Positions 7,488 through 12,370 of a stretch of 12,370 bases of DNA are shown in pieces. Every line of letters starts with the position of its first letter. The first letter of the stretch is position 1. Origin of the DNA: Verrucomicrobiota bacterium (GTDB lineage: Bacteria; Verrucomicrobiota; Verrucomicrobiia; Limisphaerales; UBA1100); the NCBI GenBank assembly GCA_015660155.1, contig DQLO01000398.1, positions 1-12,370 of the forward strand. The letters run 5' to 3'. A model generated the notes under the pieces. The model was not told the origin of the DNA. It worked only from the letters and a program-made list of their open reading frames with translations, and ran no database searches. The position numbers and the translations under genes were made by a program.

Positions 7488-7877
7488 ATGCTCGCAGGCA
7501 AACGCAAAACTGAAACCACGACCGAAGTAAACTATCGCACCGGCGACGAACGCCTCGTGAAGCTCACCGACGCCGCCGCCGCCAAAGTCTCCGGACTGCT
7601 CCAACGCCAAGGCCGGCCCGAGGGCGTCCTGCGCGTGGCCGTCACCGGCGGTGGCTGCAGCGGCTTACAATACAAAATGGATTTGCAGGACTCACCCGCC
7701 CATCGCGATATCCTCGTCGAGAGCTGCGGCATCCGCGTCGTGGTCGATCCCAAAAGCGCCCTGTACGTCACCGGCAGCGAGCTCGACTACAAAACCGGCC
7801 TCGAAGATTCCGGATTCAAAGTCAACAACCCCAACGCCGCCACCACCTGTTCCTGCGGCGAAAGTTTCAGTGCGTGA
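7488..7877 (+). CDS. A-type iron-sulfur carrier (IscA/ErpA/HesB family)
   Basis: Proteins of this family receive iron-sulfur clusters from a scaffold and pass them to target enzymes. The 129-aa product has LTDAAAAKVSGLL (26-38), the usual family start, and the three ligand cysteines: Cys57 in TGGGCSGLQY, and Cys121 and Cys123 in TTCSCGESF. YVTGSELDYKTGLEDSGFKVNNPNA (93-117) matches the conserved middle-to-late segment. The N-terminus carries about 22 extra residues (rich in K, T and E) before the fold, and no later ATG offers a shorter start. Sequence alone does not separate IscA from ErpA or SufA, so no symbol is given. Its stop overlaps a 35-codon ORF as GTGA, and an HscB-like gene follows, which supports a role in cluster assembly. 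Confidence 0.93.
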   Translation: MLAGKRKTETTTEVNYRTGDERLVKLTDAAAAKVSGLLQRQGRPEGVLRVAVTGGGCSGLQYKMDLQDSPAHRDILVESCGIRVVVDPKSALYVTGSELDYKTGLEDSGFKVNNPNAATTCSCGESFSA

Positions 7878-7981
7878 GCATTTCATTGCTCATCCTCGGA
7901 GTGATTGCTCTTGGCGTCATTGCCGGAGCCATCGGCCTCGGCGTTTGGCTGTGGCAACGGGAAAACAATGAAGATGACTGA
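7874..7981 (+). CDS. Putative single-pass membrane micropeptide (35 aa)
   Basis: A GTG at 7874 overlaps the stop of the iscA-like gene (GTGA) and opens 35 codons ending TGA at 7979-7981. The peptide reads MSISLLILGVIALGVIAGAI, then GLGVWLWQRENNEDD. That is one membrane helix of about 24 residues, a WLWQR interface and an acidic end, which fits an N-out/C-in single-pass topology. The end overlaps the downstream hscB-like start by 8-14 nt. Without this ORF there would be a 90-nt gap between iscA and hscB; with it, all three genes overlap. The general look recalls small assembly factors such as CcoS, but the CcoS signature is missing, so no function is proposed. Its size and lack of a visible Shine-Dalgarno leave real doubt. 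Confidence 0.5.
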   Translation: MSISLLILGVIALGVIAGAIGLGVWLWQRENNEDD

Positions 7982-8543
7982 CGCCTTTGCGCTGCTTGAT
8001 GAACCGCGCCAACCGTGGCTGGAGGTGGAGGCATTGAAAACGAAATTCCTCACCCGCTCCGCCGCCACGCATCCGGATAAATTCACCGACCCCACCGAAA
8101 AAGAAACCGCCCAAACCCGCTTCGCCGAGCTCAACACCGCGCACGAAATTCTACGCGACCCCAAGCGCCGCCTCCAACACCTCCTCACCCTCGAGCGCGG
8201 CCGCAAGCCCGACGAAGTGCACGACATCCTCCCCGCCACCGCCGATCTCTTCCAGCGAGTCGGCCAACTCTTGCGCGACGTCGACCCTTTCCTCGTCCAA
8301 CGCGAAGCCGAAACCTCCCCCCTCCTCAAAGCCCAAACCTCCCCCCAAGCCCTCGACTGGCTAGAACAACTCACCCCCCTCCAACAAACCCTCACCCAAT
8401 CCCTCCAAACCCTCGACACCCAAACCCAGTCTCTCAACGAAAACTGGACCCCCGAAACCCTAGAACCCCTCTACCACCAATACAGCTACCTCCAAAAATG
8501 GCAGGAGCAATTGAACGACCGCGCGATGCGATTGGGGTTTTGA
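7968..8543 (+). CDS. J-domain co-chaperone, HscB-like
   Basis: HscB-type proteins deliver the iron-sulfur scaffold to the HscA chaperone and stimulate its ATPase. From ATG 7968 the protein is 191 aa. The J-domain (about 4-72) opens FALLDEPRQPWLEVEALK and contains HPDKF with the essential HPD at 35-37, then FAELNTAHEILRDPKRRLQHLL, very close to the HscB pattern. The remainder (about 80-191) is helical and rich in L, Q, T and P, as expected of a coiled C-terminal domain, but is poorly conserved to the eye. ATG 7974 is an equally good start; an in-frame start at 7905 would lie inside the micro-ORF and add unrelated residues. Its place after an A-type carrier supports HscB over a generic DnaJ-like protein. 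No hscA is in the window. Confidence 0.8.
   Translation: MKMTDAFALLDEPRQPWLEVEALKTKFLTRSAATHPDKFTDPTEKETAQTRFAELNTAHEILRDPKRRLQHLLTLERGRKPDEVHDILPATADLFQRVGQLLRDVDPFLVQREAETSPLLKAQTSPQALDWLEQLTPLQQTLTQSLQTLDTQTQSLNENWTPETLEPLYHQYSYLQKWQEQLNDRAMRLGF
8389..8427 (-). other. Predicted G-quadruplex motif on the hscB template strand
   Basis: Six runs of exactly three or more C on the plus strand (8389-8391, 8395-8397, 8401-8403, 8410-8412, 8419-8421, 8425-8427) are separated by 3, 3, 6, 6 and 3 bases. On the minus strand this satisfies the usual G3 with 1-7 base loops pattern, with two runs to spare. It sits in a stretch that is about half C and under 10 percent G on the coding strand. Confidence 0.6.
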
Positions 8544-8544
8544 A

Positions 8545-8614
8545 TTTACGAATGACAATTGCGGATTGACGATTGGGTTGCATTCGTAAATCGTAAATCC
8601 TCAATCGTAAATCC
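8545..8614. repeat. Patch of short inverted and direct repeats between hscB and the DUF2784-like gene
   Basis: A perfect 10-bp inverted pair links TTTACGAATG (8545-8554) and CATTCGTAAA (8581-8590). Overlapping it is a 12-bp direct repeat, AATCGTAAATCC, at 8589-8600 and 8603-8614. The patch fills nearly all of the 80-bp gap. It resembles the short AT-rich intergenic repeat clusters seen in many environmental genomes; whether this one recurs elsewhere in the genome cannot be seen here. Confidence 0.75.
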
Positions 8615-8623
8615 AAACCACTC

Positions 8624-9013
8624 GTGCTGCCGTTTCTCGACATTTTCATTGGCGTCATTCACGTCCTGCTTATTCTGGCTTGTTTGCTGGGATGGATGTT
8701 TCCGCGCACGCGGCGGGCGCATCTCATTCTGATGGGCGTGGTGGTCGGTTGCTGGTTTCTGCTCGGCCTCAAGTATGGCATCGGCTACTGCCCGCTCACC
8801 GATTGGCATTGGCAGGTGAAAGAGCAACTCGGCGAAGGCTCGCTGCCTCATTCCTTTATCAAATATATTTGGGACAAAAGCTTCCCCGCACCCATCTCGC
8901 CCAAGGCGGTGGACATCCTCACCTTTGCCGCTTTTTTCATTTCACTCACCGCCGCGCTTTATCATCACTTCACCCGCAAACCCAAACCTGACGAAGACCC
9001 CACCCCAATGTAG
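8624..9013 (+). CDS. DUF2784-like small membrane protein
   Basis: This 129-aa protein begins at GTG 8624 (MLPFLDIFIGVIHVLLILAC). Four hydrophobic segments are visible, at about 3-24, 32-50, 96-115 and a short one around YGIGYCPLTDW (51-61). The motif YCPLTDWHW (55-63) is the hallmark I associate with DUF2784, whose members share a C-P-L-T core after the second helix and have no known function. This protein is longer and more divergent than the usual short family members, so the assignment is moderate. The C-terminus is a charged tail (KPKPDEDPTPM). It stands alone between two repeat-bearing gaps. No ribosome site is visible before the GTG, and ATG alternatives are internal. Confidence 0.75.
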   Translation: MLPFLDIFIGVIHVLLILACLLGWMFPRTRRAHLILMGVVVGCWFLLGLKYGIGYCPLTDWHWQVKEQLGEGSLPHSFIKYIWDKSFPAPISPKAVDILTFAAFFISLTAALYHHFTRKPKPDEDPTPM

Positions 9014-9029
9014 CCCCGGTCCGGGCTAC
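9010..9029 (+). other. 7-bp-stem hairpin on the DUF2784-like stop codon
   Basis: GTAGCCC (9010-9016) pairs perfectly with GGGCTAC (9023-9029) across a 6-nt loop, and the TAG stop lies in the left arm. The stem is GC-rich enough for an intrinsic terminator, but no T tract follows. GTAGCCC/GGGCTAC palindromes also occur as dispersed repeats in other bacterial genomes, so it may be a repeat relic and not a terminator. Confidence 0.45.
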
Positions 9030-9057
9030 AATCCACCCAATCGCAAATCAAAAATCA

Positions 9058-9085
9058 TTTACACCCTCACCCCATCGCGTACTCT
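9058..9085 (+). promoter_or_regulatory. Candidate promoter of the DUF1080 gene
   Basis: TTTACA (9058-9063; five of six matches to TTGACA) and TACTCT (9080-9085; three of six to TATAAT) are 16 bp apart. The predicted transcription start, 7-8 nt after the -10, falls at the ATG (9093), so a leaderless mRNA is possible. There is no Shine-Dalgarno. The match is modest and could be chance. Confidence 0.35.
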
Positions 9086-9092
9086 TTTGCGC

Positions 9093-9743
9093 ATGAAACA
9101 CACTTTTGTTTTTCTCGTCACGTTGTTTAGCCTTTCCACTTTTGCCGCTTTGCAGGCGGGGCCGCCGAAGGGGTTTGTGCCTTTGTTTAATGGTAAAGAC
9201 CTCACCGGTTGGCAGGCCAAGCCGAATGGATGGGCGATAGAGGATGGCGTGCTGACGCGTAAACCGGGGAGTGGATACATTTGGTCGAAGGAGAGCTTTG
9301 GCGATTTTGTTTTGCGCGCGGACGTGAAGGTTTCGCGCGGGTGCAATAGCGGCATCTTTTTCCGTACGGATCCGAAGAACGCGGTGCAGGGCGGGTTTGA
9401 AATTCAGGTGTTCGATACCACGGGCAAAACGAAGCTCGGCAAGCACGATCACGGCGCGTTGTACGATGCGCTTGCGCCGAGCGCCAATCCCGCCAAACCG
9501 GTCGGCGAATGGGATCGGTTCATCATCACTTGCAAAGGCCCGAAGATCACCGTGAGTATCAACGGCAAACAAGTCGTCAACGCCAACCTCGATGACTGGA
9601 CCACCGGCAACAAAAACCCCGACGGCTCCCGCAACAAATTCAAGATCGCCCTCAAGGATCTCCCCCGCAAAGGTCACATCGGTTTTCAGGATCACGGGCA
9701 AGATGTGTGGTTCCGGAATGTGTACTTGATGAAATTGGACTAA
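9093..9743 (+). CDS. Secreted DUF1080 protein (3-keto-disaccharide hydrolase family)
   Basis: The 216-aa protein starts at ATG 9093 with a clear signal peptide (MKHTFVFLVTLFSLSTFAAL, cleavage near LQA-GPP). The mature part is one DUF1080 domain with the standard opening FVPLFNGKDLTGWQ (28-41), then WAIEDGVLTRKPGSG, FGDFVLRADVKVSRGCNSGIFFRTD (69-93), FEIQVFD and GEWDRFIITCKGPKITVSINGKQV. It ends GHIGFQDHGQDVWFRNVYLMKLD, the typical last strands. The fold is a concanavalin-like jelly roll, and some family members act on 3-keto sugars; activity for this one is an inference. Such proteins are abundant in Planctomycetes and Verrucomicrobiota. An in-frame upstream start at 8925 would overlap the previous gene and bury the signal peptide, so it is rejected. 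It precedes two secreted propellers but is separated from them by a 27-bp inverted repeat. Confidence 0.92.
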   Translation: MKHTFVFLVTLFSLSTFAALQAGPPKGFVPLFNGKDLTGWQAKPNGWAIEDGVLTRKPGSGYIWSKESFGDFVLRADVKVSRGCNSGIFFRTDPKNAVQGGFEIQVFDTTGKTKLGKHDHGALYDALAPSANPAKPVGEWDRFIITCKGPKITVSINGKQVVNANLDDWTTGNKNPDGSRNKFKIALKDLPRKGHIGFQDHGQDVWFRNVYLMKLD

Positions 9744-9749
9744 ATCTTT

Positions 9750-9822
9750 GAACCGCCAAGGCGTAAAGACGCCAAGGTTTTTTGAAAAATGGTTTCTTGG
9801 CGTCTTTACGCCTTGGCGGTTC
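9750..9822. repeat. Perfect 27-bp inverted repeat (dispersed-repeat type)
   Basis: The left arm (9750-9776, starting GAACCGCCAAGGCG) and right arm (9796-9822) are perfect reverse complements with a 19-nt, T- and A-rich loop. It starts 6 nt after the DUF1080 stop. The arms have the CCAAGGCG/AAAGACGCCAAG character of a repeat family I have met between genes of many unrelated environmental bacteria. The transcript would form a very strong hairpin able to affect termination or mRNA 3' stability in either direction, but there is no T tract after either arm. No transposase or target-site duplication is obvious. Confidence 0.9.
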
Positions 9823-9836
9823 ACCCATCAAATAAG

Positions 9837-9865
9837 TTGAATCTCCAGCCCAATCGCCGTATCCA
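9837..9865 (+). promoter_or_regulatory. Weak candidate promoter of the first propeller gene
   Basis: TTGAAT (9837-9842) and TATCCA (9860-9865) are 17 bp apart, ending 6 nt before the ATG at 9872. Each box has only three or four of six consensus bases. If used, transcription would start at or next to the ATG. It lies just after the long inverted repeat, which could insulate it from the DUF1080 gene. Confidence 0.28.
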
Positions 9866-9871
9866 ATAGCC

Positions 9872-11371
9872 ATGCGCACGACCCTCGCTTTCCTCGTTCT
9901 GGCTTTTGGCTGGCAATCCACCGTCGCACTCGATTGGCCGCAATGGCGCGGGCCAAACCGCACCGGCATCAGCGCCGAACGCGGGTTGCTCAAACAATGG
10001 CCCCAAGGCGGCCCCAAACGCCTTTGGATTAACAGCCAAATGGGCAACGGCTATTCCAGCTTCGCCATCGTCAAAGGCAAGCTTTACACAATGGGCTCGC
10101 GCCGCGGCACGGAGCAACTCATCTGCCTCGATGCAAATACCGGCCGCGAACAATGGACGGCCAACCTCGGCCCCGAATTATCAAATGCATGGGGCGGCGG
10201 CCCGCGCGGCACACCCACGGTGGACGGCAATCGCATCTACGCGATGAGCGGCAAAGGCAATTTGGTTTGCACCGATCTCACCGGCAAAATCCAATGGCAA
10301 GCGAGTATGACACGCCTCGGCGGCGGCGTGCCGAAATGGGGCTACACCGAAAGCATCACCGTGGACGGCAACCTCGCGCTGGCCACGCCGGGCGGAAGGC
10401 AAGGCGCGGTGGTCGCGTTCAACAAACTTTCCGGAAAAATTGTTTGGCAAAGTCGGCAATTCACCGATGGCGCGGAATACTCATCGGTAGTGCCAGTGAC
10501 GCATAACGGCACTCGCCAGTACATCCAGCTCACGCAAAAAAATCTGGTGGGCCTCGACGCGCGCAATGGCAATGTGTTGTGGAAATCCGGATGGGGCGGG
10601 CGCACGGCGGTGATCCCCACGCCGATTTTTAGCAATGGCAAAGTGTACATCGCCAGCGGCTACGGCGCGGGCAGCAAATTGGTCAACCTCGGCGCGGGCA
10701 ATCGCGCCAGTGATGTGTGGGCAAACAAGGTGATGAAAAATCATCACGGCGGCGTGATTTTGTTGGGCCAACATTTGTACGGTTACAGCGATGGCACCGG
10801 TTGGGTGTGCCAGGATTTCGCCAGCGGCCGCGAAGTGTGGAGCGAAAAACGCGCGCTCGGCAAAGGCTGCCTCACCCTCGCCGAGGGCATGATGTATTGC
10901 GTGGACGAAAGCCGCGGCGACGTCGTGCTGGCGGCGGCAAGTCCCAATGGTTGGCGCGAAAGCGGCCGCTTCCGCCTCGCGCCGCAATCGCGCATCCGCA
11001 GCAGTCGCGGCAAAATCTGGACCCATCCCGTCGTGGCCAACGGCAAACTGTATTTGCGCGATCAGGAACACATTTACTGCCACACCATCAGCGCCGGCGG
11101 CGGCGCGGCAGCCGTCACGCCTGCGCCTGCGGGCCCTCCCGGAAAAGCCATCGTGTGGACCGCCGGCGTGGACACCAAATCCATCGACGCTATATATAAA
11201 GGCAAAACGCAGGCAGTGATCACCACCGTTTTCGGCCAACCCACCAAAACCCAAGGCACGTGGAAGGCATATTCCGGCTTGAACATCACCGATCGCCAAG
11301 GCAAAAAGTACGGAACCGTTTGGTTCAACCTCACCGGCGGCACGGTTCAACAAGTACGTTTTGATAAATGA
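9872..11371 (+). CDS. Secreted PQQ-like beta-propeller protein with extra C-terminal domain
   Basis: The 499-aa product has a signal peptide (about 1-19) and the DWPQWRGPNR opening (21-30) common in propellers of the PVC group. PQQ-type blade motifs recur: LDANTGREQW (86-95), TDLTGKIQW (134-142), FNKLSGKIVW (183-192), LDARNGNVLW (228-237) and QDFASGREVW (314-323). These make an outer-envelope propeller of about seven blades. Real PQQ binding is not shown, and no quinoprotein dehydrogenase catalytic pattern or haem motif was seen. After an A/G/P linker (408-424) comes a separate domain (about 425-499) containing IYKGKTQAVITTVFGQPTK and a VWFNLTGGTVQQVRF end, which looks BamE/SmpA-like. The next gene encodes a paralogue. 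Substrate and partner are unknown. Confidence 0.9.
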   Translation: MRTTLAFLVLAFGWQSTVALDWPQWRGPNRTGISAERGLLKQWPQGGPKRLWINSQMGNGYSSFAIVKGKLYTMGSRRGTEQLICLDANTGREQWTANLGPELSNAWGGGPRGTPTVDGNRIYAMSGKGNLVCTDLTGKIQWQASMTRLGGGVPKWGYTESITVDGNLALATPGGRQGAVVAFNKLSGKIVWQSRQFTDGAEYSSVVPVTHNGTRQYIQLTQKNLVGLDARNGNVLWKSGWGGRTAVIPTPIFSNGKVYIASGYGAGSKLVNLGAGNRASDVWANKVMKNHHGGVILLGQHLYGYSDGTGWVCQDFASGREVWSEKRALGKGCLTLAEGMMYCVDESRGDVVLAAASPNGWRESGRFRLAPQSRIRSSRGKIWTHPVVANGKLYLRDQEHIYCHTISAGGGAAAVTPAPAGPPGKAIVWTAGVDTKSIDAIYKGKTQAVITTVFGQPTKTQGTWKAYSGLNITDRQGKKYGTVWFNLTGGTVQQVRFDK

Positions 11372-11372
11372 A

Positions 11373-11408
11373 AATTGAAACTTCCTTGATAATTGATAAT
11401 TGAAACTT
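11373..11408 (+). repeat. AT-rich direct repeat between the two propeller genes
   Basis: AATTGAAACTT occurs at 11373-11383 and 11398-11408, with further ATTGATAATTGA-like pieces between. The surrounding 62-bp gap (11372-11433) is strikingly AT-rich beside its GC-rich neighbours. It contains no clear -35/-10 pair and no hairpin terminator, so the two genes may be cotranscribed. Confidence 0.65.
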
Positions 11409-11433
11409 GAAAATTAAAACCACAATCAATCCT

Positions 11434-12370
11434 ATGCGAATCCTAACATCCCTCATCCTCCTGAGCCTCACGCTCAACACCTTCGCCGCTAACTGGTCGC
11501 AATGGCGCGGCCCCAATCGCGACGGCGTGAACCCCGAAAAAGGTCTCGCCAATCAATGGCCCGAGGCCGGCCCCAAATTGCTGTACAAAGCCACCGGCGT
11601 GGGCGTTGGATTTTCCAGCGTGGTCATCGCCGATGGCACGCTCTACACGCTCGGCGATTTGGGCGATGCCTGTTATCTCTTCGCGCTCGACCTCAAAGGC
11701 AAACACAAATGGAAAACCCGCGTGGGCGATCCCAAAGGCCATCGCGGCTATCCCGGCCCGCGCTCCACGCCCACGGTGGCGGGCGGTCACGTCTATTGCC
11801 TCGGCCAACACAGCGATCTGGTTTGCATCACCACCGCCGGCAAGGAAGTGTGGCGCGTGAATTTGCAAAACGATTTCGGCGGCAAAATGATGAGCGGCTG
11901 GCGCTGGAGCGAATCGCCGTTGGTCGATGACGGCAACGTGATTATCACCCCCGGTGGACGCAACGGCGCGGTGATTGCCCTCAACGCCAAGACCGGCAAA
12001 CCCGCGTGGCGCTGCGAGGATTGGCAGGACTCCGCCGGGTATTCCTCACTCATCGTCCGCGAGATTGGCGGCATCAAACAGTATCTACAACTCACCGGCA
12101 GCAGCGTGGCGGGCATCGATGCGAGCAACGGCAAGCTCCTCTGGAGCGCTCCGCGCAAAGGACGCACAGCGGTGGTCAGCACGCCGGTTTTTCATAATGG
12201 CACGCTGTTTGTAACGAGCGCGTACAGCGTGGGTTGCAATGGGTTCGCCGTGGAATACAAGGACAGCAAGTTCAGCACGAAAGAAATTTACAAACACGCC
12301 GGCGGCGTGGGAATGGCCAACCATCACGGCGGCGCCATTCGCGTGGGCGATTATGTTTACGGCTCCAACG
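11434..12370 (+). CDS. Second secreted PQQ-like beta-propeller protein (3' end outside window)
   Basis: ATG 11434 opens MRILTSLILLSLTLNTFAAN, a signal peptide, followed by WSQWRGPNRDGVNPEKG (21-37). 312 codons are visible with no stop before the window edge. Blade motifs include LDLKGKHKW, ITTAGKEVW, LNAKTGKPAW and IDASNGKLLW. It aligns through its length with the upstream propeller: ITPGGRNGAVIALN matches LATPGGRQGAVVAFN, GYSSLIV matches EYSSVVP, KGRTAVVSTPVFHNG matches GGRTAVIPTPIFSNG, and NHHGG is shared. The pair therefore arose by tandem duplication, now well diverged. Whether it carries the same C-terminal extension cannot be seen. No Shine-Dalgarno precedes the ATG. The role is unknown; this family is often placed in cell-envelope or sugar-related gene groups in related bacteria. 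Confidence 0.9.
   Translation, partial: MRILTSLILLSLTLNTFAANWSQWRGPNRDGVNPEKGLANQWPEAGPKLLYKATGVGVGFSSVVIADGTLYTLGDLGDACYLFALDLKGKHKWKTRVGDPKGHRGYPGPRSTPTVAGGHVYCLGQHSDLVCITTAGKEVWRVNLQNDFGGKMMSGWRWSESPLVDDGNVIITPGGRNGAVIALNAKTGKPAWRCEDWQDSAGYSSLIVREIGGIKQYLQLTGSSVAGIDASNGKLLWSAPRKGRTAVVSTPVFHNGTLFVTSAYSVGCNGFAVEYKDSKFSTKEIYKHAGGVGMANHHGGAIRVGDYVYGSN

Noticed and set aside
7905-7967. N-terminal extension of the HscB-like protein
   Set aside because: It lies in another frame of the micro-ORF and adds 21 residues with no match before the J-domain.
7874-7981. Micro-ORF as CcoS, the cbb3 oxidase assembly peptide
   Set aside because: Size and topology fit, but the CcoS C-terminal signature is missing and no oxidase genes are near.
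8545-8614. CRISPR-like array
   Set aside because: Repeats are only 10-12 bp, two copies each, without spacers of constant length and without cas genes.
8925-9092. N-terminal extension of the DUF1080 protein
   Set aside because: It overlaps the DUF2784-like gene, crosses the hairpin and would bury a clear signal peptide.
9048-9824. 258-codon minus-strand frame through the long inverted repeat
   Set aside because: Antisense to the DUF1080 gene; its start comes from the repeat arm, which often yields spurious ORFs.
9744-9871. tRNA or structured RNA gene between DUF1080 and the first propeller
   Set aside because: The structure is one long perfect hairpin with no cloverleaf or conserved tRNA boxes.
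10481-11353. 290-codon open frame on the minus strand
   Set aside because: Antisense to the first propeller; composition (A, H, F, G) is that of a shadow frame.

Overview
This 12.4-kb window looks like ordinary chromosome from a GC-rich Gram-negative bacterium of the Verrucomicrobiota or a close PVC relative. That placement is an inference. It rests on secreted DUF1080 and WPQWRGPNR-type beta-propeller proteins, on the sequence style of the PRPP synthetase, and on the near absence of Shine-Dalgarno sequences. No rRNA, tRNA, CRISPR array, transposase, integrase or phage gene was seen.

Minus-strand block (1-7408, read right to left). Eight genes lie close together: a DsbD/ScsB-like thiol-disulfide transporter with two N-terminal periplasmic domains, a conserved lipoprotein of unknown function, purE, prs, rplY (bL25 with an acidic repeat tail), pth, rpsF (overlapping pth by 4 nt) and ssb (cut by the window edge in its glycine linker). 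The prs-rplY-pth part joins nucleotide supply to translation. The rpsF-ssb part is the start of the widespread rpsF-ssb-rpsR-rplI cluster, whose remainder would lie to the left of position 1. A good sigma70-like promoter sits at the prs start and may drive the housekeeping part independently.

Divergent junction (7409-7487). This 79-bp gap separates the minus block from the plus-strand genes.

Plus-strand block (7488-12370). First comes an iron-sulfur pair: an A-type carrier (IscA/ErpA type) and an HscB-like J-domain co-chaperone. Between and overlapping them is a previously uncalled 35-codon ORF for a single-pass membrane peptide. A DUF2784-like four-helix membrane protein follows, then three secreted-protein genes: a DUF1080 (3-keto-disaccharide hydrolase family) protein and two tandem paralogous PQQ-like beta-propellers, the second cut by the window end. 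The first propeller has an extra C-terminal domain that looks BamE/SmpA-like.

The intergenic regions of the plus block are the least ordinary part. They hold a perfect 27-bp inverted repeat (9750-9822), a smaller hairpin on a stop codon (9010-9029), and two patches of short direct and inverted AT-rich repeats (8545-8614, 11373-11408). No gene-free stretch exceeds 130 bp. I found no convincing new multi-gene system. The best leads are the overlapping micro-ORF, the long inverted repeat, the propeller fusion, a template-strand G-quadruplex motif in hscB, and signs of leaderless transcription.
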